Below are positions 1 to 8,394 of a stretch of DNA of 64,000 nt, piece after piece (within the stretch, counting starts at the first letter, position 1; every line of letters begins with the position of its first letter). The position numbers and the translations under genes are program-made. The DNA comes from Methylobacterium sp. J-068 (lineage in GTDB: Bacteria; Pseudomonadota; Alphaproteobacteria; Rhizobiales; Beijerinckiaceae): the NCBI RefSeq assembly GCF_022829445.1, contig NZ_JAKSXY010000084.1, positions 101,310 through 165,309 of the forward strand, given 5' to 3'. The notes below the pieces were generated by a model, which was given only the letters and a program-made list of their open reading frames with translations, did no database searches and was not told the origin of the DNA.

Positions 1-3000
1 GCGGCGGTCCTGGCGACGCATACGGGGGGCAACAACGTCCATTTCGCCAACGAAAACCTGCTCGGCGACAACAACATGCTCGGCCACGCCCTCGATTGGT
101 CGGCCGGCCTGTCGAACGGCCCGTCCGTCAGCCTGCAGATGAGCCGGCAATCGGCGCTGTTCGCCTCGCGCACGGACATGGACCAGTCGCAGGAATCCTT
201 CGACGTCAGCCCGGAAGGTGGCGGACCGGGGATCTACGACAAGCTGCTGCCGATCCTGGCGCAGTGGAAGGCCGACTACAACTTCGTCGGATCGTACTAC
301 GTCAACATCGGCAACAACCCGCCCGATCAGACCACGGACTGGACCCGGTCCCTGCCCTATTACCGGCAGATGATCGCCATGGGCAACGAGATCGGAACGC
401 ATTCCTACACCCATCCGGAGGACACGAACGTCCTCACCCCAGCGCAGATCCAGTTCGAGTTCGAGCAGTCGAAACTCGTCCTGCAGGACAAGCTCGGCAT
501 CCCCGTCACGGGGGCGGCGGTTCCCGGCGCGCCGGAGACCCTCGCCACGGCGCGGCTGATCGACCCCTACTTCTCCTACATCAGCGGCGGCGCCTCCCTG
601 GCCGGGGCGGGCTATCCGGGCGCCATCGGCTACCTGTCGCCGGACGACAAGAATTCCGTCTACATCGCGCCCGACACGTCCTTCGACTTCACCCTGGTGG
701 GCTTCCAGGGCAAGACGGCGGCGCAGGCCTCCGCCGCCTGGGCGGCCGAGTGGGCGGCCCTGAAGGCCCATTCCGACCTGCCGGTGGTGGTCTGGCCCTG
801 GCACGATTACGGACCGACCGCCTGGCAGACCGACGCGCCGGCCCTGTCGCCCTACAACGCCGACATGTTCACGAGCTTCATCCAGACCGCCTACCAGGCG
901 GGCTCGGAATTCGTGACCCTCGACGACCTCGCCCGGCGCGTCGCCGCCTTCGAGCAATCGACGCTAGATTTCAGCTTCAACGCGACGAACAACGTCCTCA
1001 CCGCCACGGTGGGGTCGGGCGCCGCCGGCAAGTTCGCCCTCGACCTGGAGGGGGGCGCGGCGATCCGCAGCGTCGCCAACTGGTACGCCTACGATTCGGA
1101 TAGCGTCTTCGTCGCCAGGACGGGGGGAACCTACACGATCGACCTCGGCCCGATCCCCGACGACGTGACCCACATCACGGCCCTGCCGTCGCGCGCCGAC
1201 CTCGTCTCGGTCACCGGTGACGGGACGAAGCTCGCCTTCTCGGTGGTGGGCGAGGGCAACGTCCTGATCGACCTCGTCGATCCGGCCGGGCGAACGCCGC
1301 AGGTCACCGGCGCCACCGTCAAGAGCCTGAACGGCGACAAGCTCGAACTCGTCCTCACCGGCACCGGCGAGCACGACGTCACCGTGGGATTCGCGAACCG
1401 CGCGCCCGTCCTCGCCCACGCGATCGCCGACCAGACCACGAACGAGGACGCGCCCTTCGTCTTCGCGGTGCCAGCCGGCTCCTTCACGGACGATCCCGGC
1501 GACACCCTCGCCTACGCGGCGACGCTGGCGAGCGGCGCCGCGCTGCCGGCCTGGCTCCACTTCGATGCCGCGACGCAGACCTTGTCCGGGACGCCCCTGA
1601 ACGCCGATGTCGGCACGCTCGCGCTCAAGGTCGCCGCGACCGATCCCTCCGGCGCCAGCACGTCCGGCCTCTTCGCGCTGACCGTGATCAACACCAACGA
1701 CGCGCCCACCCTCGCGGTGCCGATCCCCGATGCCACCGCCGCCGAGGGCACGCCCTTCAGCCTGACCGTGGCGGCCAACACCTTCGCGGATGTCGATGTC
1801 GGGGATACGCTGCGCTACGCGGCGACCCTGGCCGACGGGTCGGCGCTGCCGGCCTGGCTCAGCTTCGATGCGATCGCGGAGCGCTTCTCGGGCACGCCGC
1901 CCGTGGGAGGCCCCGCGTCGCTGTCCCTGAAGGTCACGGCGACGGATAGCGGCGGGCTCACCGCGAGCGATACCTTCGATGTGGCCATCGCGGCCAGGAA
2001 CCTCGTCCTCACCGGAACCACCGGCAACGACACCCTCACCGGCGGGCGCGGCAACGACACCCTGAACGGGCTCGCGGGGAACGATGTCCTCGACGGCGGC
2101 CCCGGCGCCGACACCATGACGGGCGGTGCGGGCAACGACACCTACGTGGTCGACAATGTCGGCGACCGGGTCGTCGAGGCCGCGGGCGGCGGCACGGACC
2201 TCGTGCAGACGACGCTCGGCGCGTACACGCTCCCGGTCAATGTCGAGGCGCTCGTCTTCACCGGCACGGGCGACTTCACCGGCACCGGAAACAACCTGGC
2301 CAATACCATCACGGGGGGCGGCGGCACCGACGTCCTCGACGGCGGCCTCGGCGCCGACACGCTGATCGGGGGTGCGGGCAACGACACCTACATCGTCGAC
2401 AATGCCGGCGACCGGGTGGTGGAGGCGGCCGGCGGGGGCATCGACACGGTGCGCACCGCCCTCGCCTACGTGCTGCCGGCGGAGGTGGAGAACCTGATCC
2501 TCACCGGCACCGCGAACCGGCAGGGCACGGGCAACGCCCTCGACAACACGATCACGGGCAATGCGGGCAACAACGTCCTCGACGGGGGCGCCGGCGCCGA
2601 TACGCTGATCGGGGGTGCGGGCAACGACACCTACATCGTCGACAATGCCGGCGACCAGGTCATCGAGGCCGCAGGCGAAGGCACCGACGGGGTGCGGACG
2701 AGCCTCTCCGCCTACACCCTGACGCCCAACGTCGAGACCCTCGCCTTCACGGGGACCGGCGACTTCCACGGCACCGGCAACGCCCTCGCCAACACCATCA
2801 CGGGCGGGGCCGGCAACGACGTCCTCGACGGAGGCCTCGACAGCCTCGCCGACCGGCTCGTCGGCGGGCTCGGCAACGACACCTACATCGTGCGGGCGGG
2901 AGACATCGTCGTGGAGAGCGCCGGGGGCGGCAACGACGTCGTGATGACGGACCTCGCGGCCTACACCCTGACGGCCAATGTCGAGACCCTGGTCTTCACC

Positions 3001-3462
3001 GGCACGGGAGCGTTCACCGGCACGGGCAACGCCCTCGACAACGTCATCGTCGGCGGAGGCGGCGACGACGCCCTGCTGGGCAATGCCGGCAACGACCGCC
3101 TGGAGGGCGGTGCCGGGCACGACACCCTGACGGGCGGCGCGGGCGCCGACATCTTCATCTTCGACGCACCGAGCGGCACCAGCGCCGACCGGGTGATGGA
3201 TTTCCGCGTGCTCCAGGGCGACAAGCTCGCCGTCCACGGCTCGGATTACGGGTTGGGGACCGGCCTGCTCCCCGCCGATTATTTCGAGACGGTCTCCACG
3301 CCCGGCGGTCTCGCCACGAAGGCGCATGCGGAGTTCCTGTTCAACAGCGCGTCCCAGACCCTGCTCTGGGACCCGGACGGGTCCGGCGCGGCGGCCGCCG
3401 TCTCGGTGGCGAGCTTCGCCACCAAGGTCGTGCTGCACGAGACGGACTTCGTCATTCTGTAG
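1..3462 (+). CDS. Secreted RTX protein with polysaccharide deacetylase domain (5' end outside window)
   Basis: The frame is open from base 1, so the gene begins upstream and the ATG at 76 is probably internal. The first part resembles a NodB/CE4 polysaccharide deacetylase, including the metal-site-like motif GNEIGTHSYTHP near 380-417. Two putative Ig/cadherin-like (He_PIG/CADG) repeats follow at about 1395-2000, each with a PAWL...FSGTP or LSGTP core. Then come RTX nonapeptide blocks (GGxGNDxL) in repeating modules at about 2010-3150, and a C-terminal tail ending in VVLHETDFVIL. RTX repeats bind calcium and usually mark type I secretion; no secretion ABC transporter lies in the window. Because it sits just upstream of a Pel-like operon, it could deacetylate an extracellular amino-sugar polymer, the job done by the C-terminal domain of PelA elsewhere. 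The architecture is read from sequence; substrate and link to Pel are inference. Confidence 0.85.
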   Translation, partial: AAVLATHTGGNNVHFANENLLGDNNMLGHALDWSAGLSNGPSVSLQMSRQSALFASRTDMDQSQESFDVSPEGGGPGIYDKLLPILAQWKADYNFVGSYYVNIGNNPPDQTTDWTRSLPYYRQMIAMGNEIGTHSYTHPEDTNVLTPAQIQFEFEQSKLVLQDKLGIPVTGAAVPGAPETLATARLIDPYFSYISGGASLAGAGYPGAIGYLSPDDKNSVYIAPDTSFDFTLVGFQGKTAAQASAAWAAEWAALKAHSDLPVVVWPWHDYGPTAWQTDAPALSPYNADMFTSFIQTAYQAGSEFVTLDDLARRVAAFEQSTLDFSFNATNNVLTATVGSGAAGKFALDLEGGAAIRSVANWYAYDSDSVFVARTGGTYTIDLGPIPDDVTHITALPSRADLVSVTGDGTKLAFSVVGEGNVLIDLVDPAGRTPQVTGATVKSLNGDKLELVLTGTGEHDVTVGFANRAPVLAHAIADQTTNEDAPFVFAVPAGSFTDDPGDTLAYAATLASGAALPAWLHFDAATQTLSGTPLNADVGTLALKVAATDPSGASTSGLFALTVINTNDAPTLAVPIPDATAAEGTPFSLTVAANTFADVDVGDTLRYAATLADGSALPAWLSFDAIAERFSGTPPVGGPASLSLKVTATDSGGLTASDTFDVAIAARNLVLTGTTGNDTLTGGRGNDTLNGLAGNDVLDGGPGADTMTGGAGNDTYVVDNVGDRVVEAAGGGTDLVQTTLGAYTLPVNVEALVFTGTGDFTGTGNNLANTITGGGGTDVLDGGLGADTLIGGAGNDTYIVDNAGDRVVEAAGGGIDTVRTALAYVLPAEVENLILTGTANRQGTGNALDNTITGNAGNNVLDGGAGADTLIGGAGNDTYIVDNAGDQVIEAAGEGTDGVRTSLSAYTLTPNVETLAFTGTGDFHGTGNALANTITGGAGNDVLDGGLDSLADRLVGGLGNDTYIVRAGDIVVESAGGGNDVVMTDLAAYTLTANVETLVFTGTGAFTGTGNALDNVIVGGGGDDALLGNAGNDRLEGGAGHDTLTGGAGADIFIFDAPSGTSADRVMDFRVLQGDKLAVHGSDYGLGTGLLPADYFETVSTPGGLATKAHAEFLFNSASQTLLWDPDGSGAAAAVSVASFATKVVLHETDFVIL
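2359..2656 (+). repeat. 55-nt exact direct repeat within the RTX array
   Basis: Bases 2359-2413 and 2602-2656 are identical over 55 nt, 243 bp (81 codons) apart. They encode the GGAGNDTYIVDNAGD segment of successive RTX modules. Two more diverged modules lie near 2120 and 2870. Identity at the nucleotide level suggests recent duplication or gene conversion between modules. Confidence 0.85.
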
Positions 3463-3876
3463 GACCGTCCCGGCCTGCTCGCGCGCCGGCATCGCGATGG
3501 TCCCATCGCGGTCCGGCGCCGGAGGCCGTGACATCCTCGGACCGGGACGATCCCGCGTCGCGCGAATCATCCCGGCGGGGTGCATCGCGCGTGGCGCCGG
3601 GCGCCTTCCCGGACGCCTCGGACCGCGCGACTTCTTGCAATGCGATATCGATTTACTGATTTTAGCGTGATCGACAAGTGACACAATCCGGCGTTTCAAG
3701 CATTCGCGCCGACATCGTTTTCAACAAAAGTTAAGTCTGTGAAATTTTTACAATGATTACTTGTAATTTAGAATACGTCGCTGTAACTGAACAAAACGTC
3801 GCAGTCTCGTGATCGACCTGTATCGCGACACTACCGACCCAGAAAATTGCAATGATCGCTACGGGAGGTATCGACT
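3463..3876. other. Intergenic region upstream of the LuxR-type gene
   Basis: No coding sequence is seen. The first 200 bases are GC-rich. From about 3650 to 3860 composition turns AT-rich, as expected of a promoter region, and contains the palindrome listed separately at 3756-3767. Confidence 0.6.
3756..3767. promoter_or_regulatory. Palindrome ATTAC-TT-GTAAT upstream of the LuxR-type gene
   Basis: A perfect inverted repeat with 5-bp arms and a 2-bp spacer lies about 110 bp upstream of the LuxR-type start codon. The same half-site (GTAAT/ATTAC) recurs upstream of pelD at 4832-4868, which suggests a shared operator. The binding protein is not known from sequence. Confidence 0.4.
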
Positions 3877-4656
3877 ATGTCACTCGTCGCAATGGAGTCG
3901 AGCCTTTCGGCGACGGAGAGCGACCCATCCACCGTGGTCATTGTCGACCCGCGCGTCTTGTTCCGGGAGAGCCTGATCTTCCAAATTCAGAAGAACGGCG
4001 GCGCTCCGAACGTGCTGGGCTTCTGCACCGTCGCACAATGGCAGGCCGTTGCACGGGAGAGAGCGCCCGCATCCGTGATCGTGATCGCCGCCACCCACCG
4101 CAGCATCGCGCAGATGGAGTGCGAGCTGGATCTGCTCGCCGCCGTCAGCCCCGGCGTCCCCGTCGTGCTGCTGTCCGAACTGGAGGATTACCATCAGGTC
4201 GCCGAAGCGATGCGGCGGGGCCTGAGCGGGTTCATCCCGATGACGAGTTCGGTGAAGGTGGCCCAGAGCGCCATCGCGCTCGTGCTGGCGGGAGGCTGCT
4301 TCATTCCCTCCGGCATCGTCTGCACGCGCGACGCGGCGCCCGCCGCGAAGGGACAGGCGAGCGGATCGGTCCGGCTCACCGAGCGGGAGACCGCCGTGCT
4401 CGGCGCCTTGCAGATCGGCAAGCCGAACAAGGTGATCGCCTACGAACTCAACATGTGCACCAACACCGTGAAGGTTCACGTGCGCAACATCATGAAGAAG
4501 CTTCAGGCCAAGAACCGCACCGAACTGGCCTACCTCGTCAACACCAAGGGGGTGGTATCCTGGGGGCCGCGGATCGGCGGCGCCTGGTTCCACGCGCTGC
4601 CGGCGGTCGATCATGGCGCCGCGATGCAGCCCCTCGCCGCTTCGCCCCTGGCCTGA
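3877..4656 (+). CDS. LuxR/NarL-type transcriptional regulator with degenerate receiver
   Basis: 259 aa. Residues about 14-150 follow a response-regulator-like receiver pattern (VVIVDPRVLFRESL at the start). Where the phospho-accepting Asp should end strand 3 the sequence reads VIVIAATHR, so phosphorylation at the usual site is unlikely. Residues about 167-225 form a GerE/LuxR helix-turn-helix (LTERETAVLGAL...NTVKVHVRNIMKKL). The ATG is preceded by GGGAGGT at 3863-3869, a strong ribosome site. It lies between the RTX deacetylase gene and the Pel-like operon in the same orientation, so it is the obvious candidate local regulator; that role is inferred. Confidence 0.88.
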   Translation: MSLVAMESSLSATESDPSTVVIVDPRVLFRESLIFQIQKNGGAPNVLGFCTVAQWQAVARERAPASVIVIAATHRSIAQMECELDLLAAVSPGVPVVLLSELEDYHQVAEAMRRGLSGFIPMTSSVKVAQSAIALVLAGGCFIPSGIVCTRDAAPAAKGQASGSVRLTERETAVLGALQIGKPNKVIAYELNMCTNTVKVHVRNIMKKLQAKNRTELAYLVNTKGVVSWGPRIGGAWFHALPAVDHGAAMQPLAASPLA

Positions 4657-4964
4657 GCGAGGCCCCTCGCCGCCGCGACCCTCGCCGCCGGCGGGGGGCA
4701 AGGGATTCGCATCGTCTGGCAGTCGTTCATTCCGGGGCCGCCGAGGGGCTTGCGAACGGCCGGGGATCTGGCGGATCGGGAACCGCCGCTCACGCGGACT
4801 AACGCCGACGTGTTAGCGCATTCTTCCCCAAGTAATGCAGAGTGATTACAGCACGCATTACGTATTGCAAGGTAAAACCTTGTCCTGTCAGATGCTTCTG
4901 AAGACGTCGCGCGGAACGACGCCTCGCACCGGAACGGACGGCGATCGAGTCGGGGGAGCAGGCG
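4657..4964. other. Intergenic region upstream of pelD
   Basis: 308 bp with no convincing gene. It contains the cluster of palindromes at 4832-4882 and presumably the promoter of the Pel-like operon. Confidence 0.55.
4832..4882. promoter_or_regulatory. Cluster of three palindromes upstream of the Pel-like operon
   Basis: Three inverted repeats lie in 51 bp, about 80-130 bp before the pelD start. The first is GTAAT-N8-ATTAC at 4832-4849. The second is GCATTACGTATTGC at 4855-4868, imperfect. The third is CAAGGT-AAA-ACCTTG at 4868-4882. The first two use the same half-site as the palindrome upstream of the LuxR-type gene. They may be operators; the third could also be a small RNA hairpin. Confidence 0.45.
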
Positions 4965-5930
4965 GTGAGGGCAGCTTCGGGGCAGGCGTTGGGAACGGCG
5001 GGCTCCGAGCAGTCCGCCCTCCTGCTGGGCTGGCGCCGCTACGTTCCGGAGGCGATCGGGCTCGTCCTCTTCCTGGTCCTCGTGGATCATCTCTATTTCG
5101 ACGGCACCCGCTTCGCCTGGATCGCGCCCCGCCCGTTCTGGATTCCCATCATCCTGATCTCGGCGCAGTACGGTCTCGCGGGCGGCGTCTTCGCCACCCT
5201 CGCGTCGACGCTGGCCCTGTACAGTTCCGCGCTGCCGTCGCAGCTCGCGACGCAGGATTACTATGCCTATTCGCGGCTGGTGGTGGCCGAACCGACCGCG
5301 TGGCTCGCCTGTGCGCTGGTCCTCGGCGGCTTGCGCAGCCTCCACATCTTCCACGCCGCGGAGTTGCGCCAGCAGCGGGACGACGCGCTGCAGGAGGGCG
5401 AGATCCTCGGTCGCGGCCTCTCGGACGCGATGGCGGAGATCGCCCGGCTCGAATTGCGGATCGCGAGCGAGACGCAGACCCTCGGCGCCGTGGCCCAGGC
5501 CTTCGGGCGCCTCGACGCCGGGGACGCGCCTCGGCCGGCCGCGAGCCTCGCCGAACTCGGCCGCCTCCTTATCGGGGCGAGCGCGATCACGCTCTACGGG
5601 CATGGCCCCGAGGGCTTCGCGGCCCTGGCCGTCGCCGGGGACGGCGCATCGCGCGACCACGTCGGCATCCCGCCCCTCGACGACGGCACGGTGCAGGCCC
5701 TGCGCCAGACCCCAGACCTCGTCTGGCGGCGCGACCGCGTGGCCGATGCCGAGCGGATGCCCGCCGGAGCGATCCTCGCCATCGGCATCCCCGCACCCGA
5801 CCGCTCCGGCCCGCTCGGCCTCATCCTGGTGGAGCGGCTCCTGCCGAGCCGGACCCTCGCCGCCGCCGCTGCGCAGGCCCGGGACGTGGCGCGCGGCGTG
5901 GCCGGCCTTCTCGGGCGGGTGGAGCGATGA
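4965..5930 (+). CDS. pelD: PelD-like membrane GAF protein, lacking a GGDEF domain
   Basis: 321 aa. The start is GTG at 4965, with GGGGGA 7 nt upstream. Residues about 25-135 hold several membrane segments (YVPEAIGLVLFLVLV, IPIILISAQYGLAGG and later helices). A helical linker at about 135-175 and a GAF-like domain to the end follow. This is the order of PelD, the inner-membrane c-di-GMP receptor of Pel export. Pseudomonas PelD is about 455 aa and ends in a degenerate GGDEF domain that binds c-di-GMP; this protein stops after the GAF-like part. Assignment rests on topology and on the downstream order pelE-pelF-pelG. Its stop overlaps the pelE start (ATGA). Confidence 0.72.
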   Translation: MRAASGQALGTAGSEQSALLLGWRRYVPEAIGLVLFLVLVDHLYFDGTRFAWIAPRPFWIPIILISAQYGLAGGVFATLASTLALYSSALPSQLATQDYYAYSRLVVAEPTAWLACALVLGGLRSLHIFHAAELRQQRDDALQEGEILGRGLSDAMAEIARLELRIASETQTLGAVAQAFGRLDAGDAPRPAASLAELGRLLIGASAITLYGHGPEGFAALAVAGDGASRDHVGIPPLDDGTVQALRQTPDLVWRRDRVADAERMPAGAILAIGIPAPDRSGPLGLILVERLLPSRTLAAAAAQARDVARGVAGLLGRVER

Positions 5931-6841
5931 TGATCGACGCGGAACCAGGCGGCGTCGCCGCGAGCGCCCGGACCGGCTGGGTCGTCGGCGGCCTCACGCG
6001 GACGCCGCCGATCTGGATCGCGCTCGCCACGGCTCTCGGCGAGGTCGCCCTCGCCCTCGCGCTGGTGAAGGGACTCGCCGGGCCGGCGCCGGTGCTGGCG
6101 GGCCACCTCGCCCTTTGCCTTCTCCTCGGCCTCCGCGCGGCGCAGGACGCGGACGCATCGGCATCCCTCGCCCACCTGACGCTCTGGACCTTCGTGGCCG
6201 GCCCGCTCGGCAGCCTCGTCGCCCTCGGGCTCGCGATCCTCGACGGGGTGGCGGGCAAGCCCGCCCTGGCTCGGGATTTCGGGAGCTGGGTCGAGGCGGA
6301 GGGCGCCCTGGAGCCGACCACCGCCTGCCGTCGCCTGAGCAGCGACCTGCGCGATGGCCGCCTCCGGGTCGGCAATGCCGGCGCGGTGCCGGCCCTGGCC
6401 GATGTCCTCGCGACGGGGCCCAAGGAGGCGAAGTTCGAGGCGCTGGCGATTGTCGGTCGCCGGTTCGATCCCGCCCTCACCCACGTCATCCGCGCGGCGA
6501 TCCAGGATGCCGATCCCTCCGTGCGGGTCCTCGCCTCCACGGTGCTCGCCAAGCTCCAGACGCGCTTCACCCGCGACCTCATCGCCCTGGAGGAGGCCGC
6601 CGCGCGATCCCCCGACGACGCGGCGGCCTGGATCGCCCTCGCGCGGGCGCGCCGGACTTACGCCGAATCGGGACTGACCGAACCTCTTCAGGCCCGCGCG
6701 GAACGCGAGGCGGCCCGCCTCGCCGCCGGCCGGGCCGTGGCGGCGGAGCCCCGGAACGCCGCCGCGCAGATCCTGCTCGCGGAGATCGATGGCGCCGACG
6801 GTCGGCCCGCGGATGCGCCTCGACCGGAGACCGGCTCATGA
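5927..6841 (+). CDS. pelE: PelE-like inner-membrane protein with helical repeats
   Basis: 304 aa; ATG at 5927 overlaps the pelD stop by 4 nt. Residues about 25-110 contain hydrophobic segments (IWIALATALGEVALALALV; LTLWTFVAGPLGSLVAL). The rest is alanine-rich helical sequence, with a HEAT-like stretch near 130-200 and a TPR-like end (DAAAWIALARARRTYAE). PelE in known loci is a membrane-TPR protein that works with PelD and PelG in the inner-membrane complex. Sequence similarity alone is weak; identification leans on position and architecture. Its stop overlaps pelF. Confidence 0.65.
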   Translation: MMIDAEPGGVAASARTGWVVGGLTRTPPIWIALATALGEVALALALVKGLAGPAPVLAGHLALCLLLGLRAAQDADASASLAHLTLWTFVAGPLGSLVALGLAILDGVAGKPALARDFGSWVEAEGALEPTTACRRLSSDLRDGRLRVGNAGAVPALADVLATGPKEAKFEALAIVGRRFDPALTHVIRAAIQDADPSVRVLASTVLAKLQTRFTRDLIALEEAAARSPDDAAAWIALARARRTYAESGLTEPLQARAEREAARLAAGRAVAAEPRNAAAQILLAEIDGADGRPADAPRPETGS

Positions 6842-8394
6842 CGGCGCGCGGCACGGCAGCACCGTCGGACGTCTGCCTGCTGGTCGAGGGCGGCTATCCC
6901 TATCTTCTCGGGGGCGTCTCGTCCTGGACCGACAGCTACATCCGCAGCTTTCCGCACAAGCGCTTCAGCATCGTGGCCTTCACGGTGTCGAGCCAGGACC
7001 GCACGCCGAAATTCACGCTGCCGCCGAACGTCGACAGCGTCACCGACGTCCTCATCGATGCCTGTCCTCCCGGACGTCTGCCCATTTTACGCGGGCGCGA
7101 CCGGGTCGCGCCGATGATCGAGAGTCTGCGCACGGTGCTGACCGAGGGCGACGGGGCGGCCTGGGCCGCCTGCGTCCGCGCCTTCGCGGCCCGCGGCCTC
7201 GGACAGCGGGCGCTGCTCGACTCGCGTGCCGCCTGGACCGCCCTGGAGCGGATCTACGAGGCGATGCTTCCGGGCGCGCCCTTCGTCGATTTCTTCTGGA
7301 CCTGGCGCTTCCTGGCCCGCAGCCTCATCGCGGTGGCCACCGCCCCGATCCCGCCGGCTCGGATCTACCACGCGCTCTCGACGGGGTATCCGGGCCTGTT
7401 CGGTGCTCGCGCGCGGATTCTGACCGGCAGGCCCTTCGTCGTGACCGAGCACGGCATCTACACGAACGAGCGCCGGATCGAACTCTCCGTCGCCGACTGG
7501 ATCTACGATTCCGGCGCGGGCGGGTTCGACGTGAGCGGCGCCACGCCCGAGTTGCGCCGGGTCTGGCTGAACGCCTTCAACGGCATGGCGCGGATCAGCT
7601 ACGATTCCGCGGACCGCATCACGACCCAGTTCCGGACCAACCAGCTCTACCAGATCCAGGACGGCGCCCCGGAGGCGAAGCTCCGCGCCATCCCGAACGG
7701 CATCCGGCTCGACGAGTTCGCCGCGATTCCTCCGGGGCCGCTGCCGCGCCGCCCCACCGTCCTGCTGGTCGGCCGCGTCGTGCCGATCAAGGACATCCGC
7801 ACCTTCATCCAGGCCGCCGGCTTGCTGCGCCGGCAGGTGCCGGAGGTCGATGCGATCATCGTCGGGCCGGAGGACGAGGACCCGGCCTACGCGGCCGAGT
7901 GCCGGGGCCTCGTGCGCCAGCTCGGCCTGCAGGACACGGTCCGCTTCCTCGGCCGGGTCCGGGACGTGCGCGCCTATTTCGGCCAGACCGACGTCGTCGC
8001 GCTCACCAGCATCAGCGAGGCGCAGCCCCTGGCGATCCTCGAGGCCGGCGCGGCCGGCGTGCCGGCGGTGGCCACCGATGTCGGCTCCTGCCGCGAGATC
8101 CTGGAAGGCCCCGGCGGCCCTGGCTCAGACACCGTCGGCGGCTACGTGGTGCGGGCCTGCGATCCCCAGGCCACCGCCGACGCTCTCGCGCGAATCCTGC
8201 GCGATCCCGCCTTGCGCGACCGCCTGGGGCGGAATCTGCGGGCCCGCATCCATGCCGTGTTCGATCAGGACCGCGTCGTCGGGCTCTACGAGGCGCTCTA
8301 CGCCTCCCTGGCCCCGGCGCCCGAACCACCCCAGGGGCGCCCCGACACCGTCGCGGATCCCCCGACACCGTCGAGGGTCCCATGGCCGGCCTAG
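6838..8394 (+). CDS. pelF: PelF family GT4 glycosyltransferase
   Basis: 518 aa, close to the usual ~507. The N-terminus DVCLLVEGGYPYLLGGVSSW is the characteristic PelF opening. The C-terminal GT-B half has RPTVLLVGRVVPIKD (nucleotide-binding Arg/Lys) and the EX7E motif (E394 and E402, in SEAQPLAILEAG). PelF is the cytosolic polymerase of the Pel synthase, using UDP-activated N-acetylhexosamine. The gene overlaps pelE by 4 nt and pelG by 13 nt, so the cluster is a tightly coupled operon. This is the most secure identification in the locus. Confidence 0.9.
   Translation: MTARGTAAPSDVCLLVEGGYPYLLGGVSSWTDSYIRSFPHKRFSIVAFTVSSQDRTPKFTLPPNVDSVTDVLIDACPPGRLPILRGRDRVAPMIESLRTVLTEGDGAAWAACVRAFAARGLGQRALLDSRAAWTALERIYEAMLPGAPFVDFFWTWRFLARSLIAVATAPIPPARIYHALSTGYPGLFGARARILTGRPFVVTEHGIYTNERRIELSVADWIYDSGAGGFDVSGATPELRRVWLNAFNGMARISYDSADRITTQFRTNQLYQIQDGAPEAKLRAIPNGIRLDEFAAIPPGPLPRRPTVLLVGRVVPIKDIRTFIQAAGLLRRQVPEVDAIIVGPEDEDPAYAAECRGLVRQLGLQDTVRFLGRVRDVRAYFGQTDVVALTSISEAQPLAILEAGAAGVPAVATDVGSCREILEGPGGPGSDTVGGYVVRACDPQATADALARILRDPALRDRLGRNLRARIHAVFDQDRVVGLYEALYASLAPAPEPPQGRPDTVADPPTPSRVPWPA

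Noticed and set aside
2000..3150. Repetitive array that could suggest CRISPR or satellite DNA
   Set aside because: The repeats are in frame and encode RTX calcium-binding modules.
964..3699. 911-aa minus-strand ORF opposite the RTX gene
   Set aside because: Antisense shadow created by high GC and repeats; the plus-strand frame has clear domains.
5263..6837. Long upstream extension of the pelF frame
   Set aside because: Arg/Pro/Ser-rich shadow of pelD and pelE; the conserved PelF start is at 6838, overlapping the pelE stop.
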